Source: Lachnospiraceae bacterium (lineage in GTDB: Bacteria > Bacillota > Clostridia > Lachnospirales > Lachnospiraceae). Taken from it: DNA of 38,436 nucleotides. Position numbers and translations under genes: made by a program. Positions within the stretch are counted from its first letter, which is position 1, and the number at the start of each line of letters is the position of its first letter. Shown one piece after another: positions 33,301 through 38,436 of this stretch. Under the pieces are notes generated by a model. That model did not search any database. It was given only the letters and a program-made list of their open reading frames with translations, and was not told the origin of the DNA. The stretch spans positions 1 through 38,436 of the forward strand of contig JAEELB010000046.1 of NCBI GenBank assembly GCA_016288705.1. Direction: 5' to 3'.

Positions 33301-36275
33301 TGAGCATGCTGACCGCTTCTGACAGGGAGCGCCTGGAAGCCTTCAGAAGCGCCGGAAAACAGGATATCCCCGTAAAGATACTTCATCATATGTTTGAAGC
33401 AGAGGCGGAGAAGTATCCCGGAAAGACGGCGCTGATCGCCTGTGACCGCTCCCTGACCTATGAAGAGCTTGATGAGGAGGCAAATATACTGGCCAACGCT
33501 CTTGCGGAAAGGGGCGTTCAGAGAGGAGACAGGATCACGGTCCTGCTCAGGCGGACGAGCCGGCAGTTTGTCGCGATCTTAGGCATACTCAAGGCGGGGG
33601 CCGCGTTTATCCCCTGCGACCCTGATTATCCTGATGACCGGATCGGCTACATCATTGAAAACAGCGGGGCAAAATACATCCTCAGCGATGTGAACAGGGG
33701 CTTTGACAATGAGCTTGACATAGACCGGCTGCTTGAAGACCGGAATACGGAGGATCCTCATGTGGAGGTGGATCCGGAGGATCTCGCTTACGTGATCTAT
33801 ACATCCGGCTCCACGGGAAGGCCCAAGGGAGTGGCGATCCGTCACAGAAATATCGCCAACGCCATGACCCCGGCAGAACAGAACAGACACATATACGCCC
33901 TCAGCCGGGGAGAGCATGTCTTCGTATCCGTTACCACCGTGTCCTTTGACATGTCACTGAAGGAAACTATGGGATCACTGGTCAACGGTCAGACACTGGT
34001 CCTTGCAAGTGAGGAGGAAGTCAGGGATCCCGCCCTGCTCAGCGACCTTTTCGAACGCACCCGCGGTGACTGCTTTAACGCTACCCCTTCAAGGTATGAA
34101 CAATACCTGATGCTGGAAAGATTCAGGAACGTTCTGGGGAGCTGTAAGATCATCCTGTTCGGAGGGGAAAAGAGCTCTGCGAAACTGCTTGAAAAACTGA
34201 AGACTTTGACGAAAGCCCGGATCTTTAATACCTATGGGCCTACGGAGATCACGGTTTCCTGTAACGTCAAGGAACTGAACGACGCCACGGAGATCAGCGT
34301 GGGCAGGCCCCTGTTAAATGTAAATGAGTACATCGTCGATACGGACGGGAACCTGCTGCCGGTGGGGATCATGGGCGAACTGTACGTGGGCGGAGCGGGC
34401 GTTTCAAAGGGATATCTGAACAATCCCGAAATGACGGAAAAGAGCTTCATCGAATACCGGGGCGAACGGATCTACAGAACAGGTGATTACGCCCGCTGGA
34501 CGGAAGAGGGTGATGTGGTCATCCTCGGAAGGATGGATAACCAGGTGAAGCTGAGAGGGCTTCGGATAGAGCTGGGCGAGGTGGAACGGGCCATTCTTTC
34601 CTGTGAAGGAGTGCAGAGCGCCGTCGCGATGATCCGGCCCATCAACGGCGTGGATAACCTTTGCGCTTACTACGCCGCGCCGCCCGAATATGATGTGAAC
34701 AGAGTGCGGACGCACATTTCAAAGATCCTCACCCAATATATGGTCCCGACCGCGCTCATCCGTCTGGACTCCATGCCGCAGACGCCTAACGGCAAGACCG
34801 ATCTTCGCGCATTGCCTCAGCCCACCCTCAGTCAGGAGACAGCCTATGAGGAGCCGGTCACGGAGGAAGAGAAGCAGTTCTGCGATATTTTCGCCGAGGT
34901 GCTCAGCCTTGATAAAGTCGGTGCGGAAAGCAGCTTCTTCGATCTGGGAGGCACATCCCTGTCCGCGACAGGCGTGCTTGTCAAGGCGAATGATCTGGGG
35001 CTCCGGGTATCCTATACGGATATTTTCGCGCTTAAGACACCCAGGGCGCTGGCCATGAAGCTGAGCCGCCAGGTAACGGTGGGTTATGAGATCGGCGAAT
35101 ACGATTATTCCTCTATTGATGAGATGCTCGGCAGAAACGAGATCACCGGGCTGAAGGAACAGCCAAACCGCGTCGGAAACCTTCTGCTGACGGGGGCCAC
35201 CGGATTCCTGGGGATCCACGTCTTAAAATACTTCCTGGATAATTACGGAGGTCATGTGTACTGTCTGCTGCGCAGTTCCGGGGGATGGAGCGCCGAGAAA
35301 CGACTGAAGACAATGTTGTTCTACTATTTTGAGAACTCTGAGGGTTACTTCCGCGATGATCGGATCACCATTGTGGAGGGCAGCGTCACTTCGCCGGACT
35401 GGTTTGATGCGCTGAAGGATGAGCAGATCGATACCGTGATCAACTGCGCGGCTCTGGTCAAGCATTTTTCCAAGTCAAATGACATCGAGGAGGTGAATGT
35501 GGGAGGCGTCCGGAATCTGATCGGTTTCTGCAGGGAGCATGACAGCATGCTGGTCCAGATCTCCACCCAGAGCGTGGCCGGAGACCGGGTCGATGACCGT
35601 CCCCCTCGGAACGTGGAACTTACCGAACAGAAGCTTTTCATCGGTCAGTCCATAGATAATCAGTATGTCTACAGCAAGTTCCTGGCGGAGCGTTATGTGC
35701 TGGAAGCCGTCAGGGAAGGATTGAGGGCAAAGATCATGCGTGTCGGCAATCTGGCTGCCCGGGCGAAGGACGGGGAGTTCCAGGTTAATTCCGTCACCAA
35801 CGGATTTATGGGAAGACTGCGGGCCTATGTCGCCATCGGAGCTTATCCCTACAGCATGATGAACTATTCTGTTGAAATGGCGCCCATTGACGAGACGGCC
35901 GAAGCGATCCTGAAGCTGTGCGGGACACCGGACAGGAATGTGATCTTCCATCCCTTCAATAATCACTATGTGCCCCTGGGCGATATCATCATGGAAATGA
36001 GGAGACTGGGATTCGATATCCGCCTGGCGGAGGATGACGAATTTGCGGAGATGCTCTCCAAAGTGCGTGAAGATCCGCAGAAGTCGGTGTATCTGACCAC
36101 GCTTCTGGCTTACCAGAATGCGGATTCGACCAGACAGGTGGAAATGATACGGACAAACAACGAGTTTACCACCCAGACACTTTACCGCCTTGGCTTCAGC
36201 TGGTCGATGACATCACGCAGCTATATGGACAACTTCCTGAACGATCTGGATGGCCTTGATTTCTTCGACGTGTAG
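27324..36275 (+). CDS. Trimodular NRPS, A-T-C-A-T-C-A-T-reductase
   Basis: The 2983-residue synthetase has three modules. A1 carries the core IYTSGSTGNPKG (about 132) and NPNGK (451); T1 is LGGDS (505). C1 has HHLIIDG (about 684). A2 has IYTSGSTGKPKG (1140) and NPNGK (1464); T2 is LGLTS (about 1521, Ser kept). C2 has HHIIMDG (1709). A3 has IYTSGSTGRPKG (2157) and TPNGK (2486); T3 is LGGTS (2540). The reductase domain has GATGFLG (about 2619) and YVYSK (about 2779), so release is reductive, to an aldehyde or alcohol. No loading condensation, epimerase or thioesterase domain is present. A1 reads FAISAF where FDxSxx is usual, so it lacks the amino-binding Asp. The start at 27324 follows AAAAGGAG. 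A MATE fusion follows at once. No phosphopantetheinyl transferase gene is in the window. Confidence 0.95.
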   Translation: MQNFIERFSEMVRKHPDKTALVCEEKRMSYEELELLSEKIASRLIRKGAGKEKIYPIVLERGFRYIAAVIGVLRAGAAYSPLTTGYPKKRIDYIVEDCGADFVIDDAFLNDIESEKVLLEFPVIDMEDAAVAIYTSGSTGNPKGILHDHRSFTNAVTCPLVLGVEEDDIHLCAASLSFAISAFDVFAQLWMGAELHILTDDQRKDILFIDRYIDEHRITSVFLNPQLLKQLPVRESSLKYIHTGGERVSGIYSPYTRIINVYGLSELLSIVFSYDLDKLYDNSPIGRPLPGYKAFLLDENGKKVPDGEEGELCIAGPMARGYINLPELTAGVFTDNPYSEDENDRRLFHTNDICKRLPDGAMLYVDRKDWMVKVNGQRVEMGEVEVRMGKIRDVKTAVVRAFEDDNGQTYLCGYYTSDRDIPDVEIRRKLLKTLPSYMIPRFIVHLDSFPLNPNGKLDRKALQAPSAEDFRSEYIAPATDEEKMVCAAFEKILKVEQVGINDDFFALGGDSIKVVMLQEELSSFNIAYEQIALLRTPGRIAGSLGGGEHIDFTYEERASYPMTDAQLGVYLENIKTPDSLEYNNPVSLFFPASLGVDAKRLDTSVRRTVELYPFMKVSVSVVDGVPCVIPHKDMPVDVLTETTDETDPQALVKAFARPFDFENGPLYRFRICITPEGLYLLCDFHHLIIDGTSMSLFMRNLVGIYSGEEPEYEDVNGFMLSTYEEKAKKSPRYEECKAYFDRMLAGVETDSDLIPDQIDVPPEKNCGQFAVNVREHIDISRIADACREMKITENSLFLGAFGYALAVQSGQDRALFCIVENGRHLPELKNTCGMLVHTLPLCTAGDADETAADYLSGVQKQLFDNLSHDMVSIVQLANEYEVNSDILFAYQGEMLNSVNMGGTLIPLCFYKPGDTMSKLSVDVLKRSDDYTIMFEYRADLYLPETIECFARLYLRILEGMLSGAVLGEIELCGEEEKAFYQRVNDDFVDFDHDLTVVDLFRKSVSAFPDKPAVLFKDKALTYSELDRYSEKLAKLLARHGVTREVPVGIMVNRSERFSVCSLGVLKAGGACQPLDSNYPQDRLLYMLSDSKAPVVIADDDLAPVLDGYQGVILSANGICDLPEDDDIELTPPRTDSLFALIYTSGSTGKPKGCMLEHRNLVNYCFSYIKKFDITEEDRFAAYNAFGFDVAMSDLYPALTAGASVYVVPEDTRLDLPGLHDFAIDNKITIMDCTMQLGRQYVTTYPKSPYIRFFTVGGEKLVPCAPPEYRFLNAYGPTECTIGVSYFEIDRLYDSVPIGQAFGNCDIYIVDSRRRLLPPGAVGELVISGYPVVRGYLNQPDLTKEKFVDNPCFGREGYEKMYLTGDVCRYLPDGNLQFVGRRDEQVKIRGFRIELTEIERRIREYEGIDDATVVARDLPSGGKAVIAYVTSDAQVDVQELNRFIGETLPEYMIPSVTMQIDSIPVNPNGKVDKRRLPEPVLHGNEEDGGAVRELNSLEQQLCAMVSEITGFESNSVMDSLISLGLTSLTTIMFSAKLYERFGVRASVSRLMDDGCTLLAVENMILEQLLSKREVQAAGPGEEINTDNVPLCAEQLGVYFDSIKRPDAVIYNIPMKYSLSGRVDVKRLKEALEKLILANPVFTSRIVQQGKDIVQQQIKDFVCDIPILDLDPSQVDAEGASFVEPFNLAHGPLFRAEIIRTGKDVKLLFDVHHIIMDGLSLSSFIRQLAEVYDGKRTPVKDTSYYAYIAEEEELLHSEKGEQAKAYYEELFADFENASDISADLNGNEEEGELREALTYVPVDEVERFCKENSVTPAALFLAATQYAVGRCTGDRRVYMSMISGSREDVRYIDSIGMFVKNLPLHAVIDTERTALDFVRDTSAAMHRAQENSAYPFIRLFDRYGFVSRINYACQLGVDETAELEGKAIEESVIVKPLPKFKLSIHIEEAGEKDIAVNVQYNSALFSEKLAGVISSCIAESVRSILSDGSQPLCRVSMLTASDRERLEAFRSAGKQDIPVKILHHMFEAEAEKYPGKTALIACDRSLTYEELDEEANILANALAERGVQRGDRITVLLRRTSRQFVAILGILKAGAAFIPCDPDYPDDRIGYIIENSGAKYILSDVNRGFDNELDIDRLLEDRNTEDPHVEVDPEDLAYVIYTSGSTGRPKGVAIRHRNIANAMTPAEQNRHIYALSRGEHVFVSVTTVSFDMSLKETMGSLVNGQTLVLASEEEVRDPALLSDLFERTRGDCFNATPSRYEQYLMLERFRNVLGSCKIILFGGEKSSAKLLEKLKTLTKARIFNTYGPTEITVSCNVKELNDATEISVGRPLLNVNEYIVDTDGNLLPVGIMGELYVGGAGVSKGYLNNPEMTEKSFIEYRGERIYRTGDYARWTEEGDVVILGRMDNQVKLRGLRIELGEVERAILSCEGVQSAVAMIRPINGVDNLCAYYAAPPEYDVNRVRTHISKILTQYMVPTALIRLDSMPQTPNGKTDLRALPQPTLSQETAYEEPVTEEEKQFCDIFAEVLSLDKVGAESSFFDLGGTSLSATGVLVKANDLGLRVSYTDIFALKTPRALAMKLSRQVTVGYEIGEYDYSSIDEMLGRNEITGLKEQPNRVGNLLLTGATGFLGIHVLKYFLDNYGGHVYCLLRSSGGWSAEKRLKTMLFYYFENSEGYFRDDRITIVEGSVTSPDWFDALKDEQIDTVINCAALVKHFSKSNDIEEVNVGGVRNLIGFCREHDSMLVQISTQSVAGDRVDDRPPRNVELTEQKLFIGQSIDNQYVYSKFLAERYVLEAVREGLRAKIMRVGNLAARAKDGEFQVNSVTNGFMGRLRAYVAIGAYPYSMMNYSVEMAPIDETAEAILKLCGTPDRNVIFHPFNNHYVPLGDIIMEMRRLGFDIRLAEDDEFAEMLSKVREDPQKSVYLTTLLAYQNADSTRQVEMIRTNNEFTTQTLYRLGFSWSMTSRSYMDNFLNDLDGLDFFDV

Positions 36276-36283
36276 GTTTGGAA

Positions 36284-38050
36284 ATGGATTTTACCCGTTC
36301 GGGCAGACTGCTCGGATCAAAATATAATGAATACCTGATCCCGACGATCCTCAGTATCCTTTCGGTCCTGCTGAGTTCCTTTGTCGACGGGATCATCGTA
36401 TCCCGGATCATCGGAGAGGATGCTCTGTCTGCTGTCAATCTTTCCGAACCGGTGGTGCTGGTCATGCAGGCTTTGTTTTTCATATTCGGCATCGGCGGCG
36501 CGATCTGCATTTCCACGGCAAGAGGGCAGCATGACGAGAGAAAGGCAAATGCGTTTTTTACTGTTTCATTCATCGGCGTTATCGCGGTTTCCGTGGTCTT
36601 TACCGTGGCGGGAGTCCTGCTCATCGATCCTGTAACCGGCATACTCTGCAATGAGCCGAGTCTGGCGGACTCCGTCAGGAGTTATGTCCTGATCAATATC
36701 CTGGGGGCGTTCCTGCTGATATTCGTGCCTTATTTGGTTTACATAATTCGGGTGGACGGCATGCCGAAGCTTTCGGCCAATACCCTTCTGATCGCCAATG
36801 CCATCAATCTGGTGATGGATATAGTGTATATGGGCGTATTTAAGATGGATATCAAAGGCGCGGCCTTTGCCACTCTGACGGGCTATTTTGTGGGATTCCT
36901 GATCGAGGTTTATTTCATGTTTGTCCGGAAGAAGGGGGCTCTCAGACTTGTCCTGCCGACCCGGCATGAGATCGGGTATCTGGGAGAACTGTGTCTCAGC
37001 AGCCTGGCCTCCGTCCTGAACACCGTGTTCCTCTTCATAAAGGCGATCTTCCTCAACCGTATCGTGATCGGGACCGGCGGACATGATGCCATAGTGGTTT
37101 ATACAGTGTGTAATTTCACGCTCCTGATCGTGTCCCTTTTTACGTCCGGCGGCTGTGAGACCATGACGCCCATCATCAGTCTGCTGAACGGCGAAAGGGA
37201 TCATAAGGGAATGGATTTTGTCCTCCGGAAAACGCTTAGGTTTGAACTGATATCCTGTTCGTCCCTCGTCCTGTTCTTTGAAGCCTTCCCGAAGCAACTT
37301 CTGGATCTGTTTTCCGTTAAGACGCCTGAATGCGTGGAAATGGGCATCCCGGCTGTCAGGATCTTTGTCCTGGGCTTTCTCGTGATAGGGATCTGCTCCA
37401 CTGCCATGAATTATCTGCAGTCCACGGGTCACAAGGTGCTGGCGCTGGTCGTGCCCTTTTTGAGAGGGCTGGTCATCACCGTGCCTTTGGCTTACGGATT
37501 GTCCCTGCATTTTGGGGTGACGGGGATCTGGTGGTTCTTCCTCTTGTCCGAACTTATGACCCTTGTCGTCATTTTATTGATATGCTTCGTCCTTTCGAGG
37601 ATGAGGCCGAATATCTACAGCGGGATACTGCTGCATGAGAAGCAGAGGGATGTAAGGGCTGCGTATGAAGCAAGTCTGAAGCCCGGAAGCCGGGAGGCAT
37701 CAGAGCTTTCCCAGGGTCTGATCGTTTTCTGTCTGGATAACCGTGTGGATAAGAACTGCGCCAACAGGATGGGCGTTCTTGCGGAGGAGATGGTGGAGAA
37801 TATCCGAAGGTTCAATGCATCCGGAAAGGATCCCGTGCAGGTGGATCTGATCTGCCGCATAACGGATGATGAAATACTCATGTCCGTCCGCGATAACGGA
37901 GCAGATTATGATCCGTCGATCGTGGACGACGACATTGAAGACCTTTCCAATCTAAAGATGATACATGATGTGGCGGATGAGGTAAGCTTCACAAGAGCTC
38001 TTGGCATGAACAATGTGCTGGTCGTATGCAGGACGGGGGTAAGCAGCTGA
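36284..38050 (+). CDS. MATE transporter fused to GHKL ATPase domain (copy 3), NRPS-linked
   Basis: The 588-residue protein has a MATE transporter domain (about residues 10-440, with SSFVDGIIVSRIIGEDALSAVNLSEP) and a C-terminal RsbW-like domain. Its N-box is VLAEEMVENIRRF (E501, E502, N506) and G1 box SVRDNGADYDPS (D537, G539). The G2 region NLKMIHDVADEVSF is less glycine-rich than in the other copies. It begins 8 bases after the NRPS stop with no space for a separate promoter. It is thus co-transcribed and the best candidate to export the peptide product. A TTG at 36278 is an alternative start; both have a weak ribosome binding site, so coupling to NRPS translation is likely. Confidence 0.87.
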   Translation: MDFTRSGRLLGSKYNEYLIPTILSILSVLLSSFVDGIIVSRIIGEDALSAVNLSEPVVLVMQALFFIFGIGGAICISTARGQHDERKANAFFTVSFIGVIAVSVVFTVAGVLLIDPVTGILCNEPSLADSVRSYVLINILGAFLLIFVPYLVYIIRVDGMPKLSANTLLIANAINLVMDIVYMGVFKMDIKGAAFATLTGYFVGFLIEVYFMFVRKKGALRLVLPTRHEIGYLGELCLSSLASVLNTVFLFIKAIFLNRIVIGTGGHDAIVVYTVCNFTLLIVSLFTSGGCETMTPIISLLNGERDHKGMDFVLRKTLRFELISCSSLVLFFEAFPKQLLDLFSVKTPECVEMGIPAVRIFVLGFLVIGICSTAMNYLQSTGHKVLALVVPFLRGLVITVPLAYGLSLHFGVTGIWWFFLLSELMTLVVILLICFVLSRMRPNIYSGILLHEKQRDVRAAYEASLKPGSREASELSQGLIVFCLDNRVDKNCANRMGVLAEEMVENIRRFNASGKDPVQVDLICRITDDEILMSVRDNGADYDPSIVDDDIEDLSNLKMIHDVADEVSFTRALGMNNVLVVCRTGVSS

Positions 38051-38060
38051 TCTGCCATTG

Positions 38061-38079
38061 CCCGGGAACAGCTCCCGGG
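38061..38079 (+). terminator. Hairpin after the NRPS operon
   Basis: CCCGGGA (38061-38067) pairs with TCCCGGG (38073-38079) around ACAGC, 11 bases after the stop. No U-tract follows, so termination would be inefficient or need Rho. Confidence 0.4.
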
Positions 38080-38104
38080 GACATGAAAGGATCTCGCCGT
38101 CTTT

Positions 38105-38151
38105 CATCCATATCTTGACATTCATCAGCGTTATGATACAATATCTTGTGT
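38105..38151 (+). promoter_or_regulatory. nrdD promoter with tandem NrdR boxes
   Basis: TTGACA (38115-38120) and TACAAT (38137-38142) are 16 bases apart. Box 1 is CATCCATATCTTGACA (38105-38120) and box 2 is ATACAATATCTTGTGT (38136-38151). Box 2 matches 14 of 16 positions of the NrdR consensus (acaCwAtATaTwGtgt as I recall it), and box 1 keeps the core. They are 31 bases apart, three helical turns, covering the -35 and -10. NrdR with dATP would repress here. Confidence 0.75.
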
Positions 38152-38174
38152 TCACTGTCGGCCATTAGGGGATA

Positions 38175-38218
38175 GCCTGAAACAGGCGATCAGCAGCGGA
38201 TGCCGCCCGTGAGGCGGC
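38175..38218 (+). other. Two hairpins in the nrdD leader
   Basis: GCCTG (38175-38179) pairs with CAGGC (38183-38187), and GCCGCC (38202-38207) with GGCGGC (38213-38218). They lie between the promoter and the ribosome binding site AGAAGG. No known riboswitch pattern is recognised. Confidence 0.35.
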
Positions 38219-38242
38219 GTTCAAAACGGGAGAAGGTATATT

Positions 38243-38436
38243 ATGAAGATCATCAAAAGAAGCGGGGCGGAAGCAAAGTTCGACATCGTAAAGATCATCT
38301 CGGCCATTCATAAGGCTAATGATACCGTGGATGATTCAAAACAGCTCTCCGACGAGGAGATAGACGATATCGCCGAGATCGTGAAGAGGAACTGCGCCCG
38401 CATGAGCAGGGCTGCCGGGGTCGAGGAGATCCAGGA
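38243..38436 (+). CDS. nrdD: Anaerobic ribonucleoside-triphosphate reductase, N-terminal ATP-cone (cut by window end)
   Basis: The first 64 codons read MKIIKRSGAEAKFDIVKIIS and onward, an ATP-cone regulatory domain as found at the front of NrdD (and some NrdA and NrdR). In an apparent anaerobe with NrdR boxes in the promoter, NrdD, the glycyl-radical enzyme that makes deoxynucleotides, is most likely. AGAAGG lies before the ATG. The catalytic part lies beyond the window, so class I or II reductase is not fully excluded. Confidence 0.75.
   Translation, partial: MKIIKRSGAEAKFDIVKIISAIHKANDTVDDSKQLSDEEIDDIAEIVKRNCARMSRAAGVEEIQ

Noticed and set aside
38152..38242. Riboswitch in the nrdD leader
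   Set aside because: Two simple hairpins only; no cobalamin or other known core elements are visible.
1..38436. CRISPR arrays or insertion sequences
   Set aside because: No regularly spaced repeats and no transposase-like frame or terminal inverted repeats were found.

Overview
The window looks like a chromosomal segment from an anaerobic, gut- or rumen-type member of the Clostridia, probably Lachnospiraceae. The reasons are strong GGAGG ribosome binding sites, a TAXI-type TRAP transporter, a DUF6465-type small protein, RsbW/STAS regulators of the clostridial type, an ABC-F protein of the Firmicutes type, and an anaerobic ribonucleotide reductase behind tandem NrdR boxes. The family assignment is an inference from gene content. 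Bases 1 to about 2700 are visibly more AT-rich than the rest and carry the end of a type I restriction subunit plus a truncated KilA-N gene, so they look like the edge of an acquired defence island.

Layout: (1) hsdR 3' part and KilA-N fragment, 1-2684. (2) A small membrane protein translationally coupled to a GTPase-DUF697 protein, facing an ABC-F ATPase, 2960-6050. (3) An operon of a cytidylate kinase-like protein, a TAXI solute-binding lipoprotein and a fused TRAP permease, 6382-10033. (4) A minus-strand operon, 14641 to 10202: MATE transporter fused to an RsbW-like ATPase domain, a STAS anti-anti-sigma-like protein, a free RsbW-like kinase, and a second MATE-ATPase fusion. (5) A divergent CoA ligase, then tcdA, a metallo-beta-lactamase-fold hydrolase, a DUF6465-like protein and an orphan ParA, 15018-19574. 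(6) A LysR regulator and two exported metalloproteases (an M4 lipoprotein and a 1310-residue M64-like protein with Ig-like repeats), 19914-27034. (7) A tRNA-Thr(CGT) with an unusual C33, flanked by two long hairpins. (8) A 2983-residue NRPS with domain order A-T-C-A-T-C-A-T-reductase, followed after 8 bases by a third MATE-ATPase fusion, 27324-38050. (9) The start of nrdD, 38243 onward.

The most notable pattern is the recurrence of MATE transporters carrying a C-terminal GHKL/RsbW-type ATPase domain. Two are encoded with the soluble parts of a partner-switching module (STAS substrate and RsbW-like kinase). The third is the only transporter next to the NRPS. This suggests transport gated by, or reporting to, a phosphorylation-based partner switch. 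The NRPS would release its product reductively (aldehyde, or alcohol), and its first adenylation domain lacks the Asp that normally binds the amino group. An N-acylated dipeptide aldehyde, a known class of protease inhibitor from gut Clostridia, is therefore a reasonable hypothesis, with the downstream MATE fusion as its exporter. These functional links are inferences; the domain content is read directly from the sequence.
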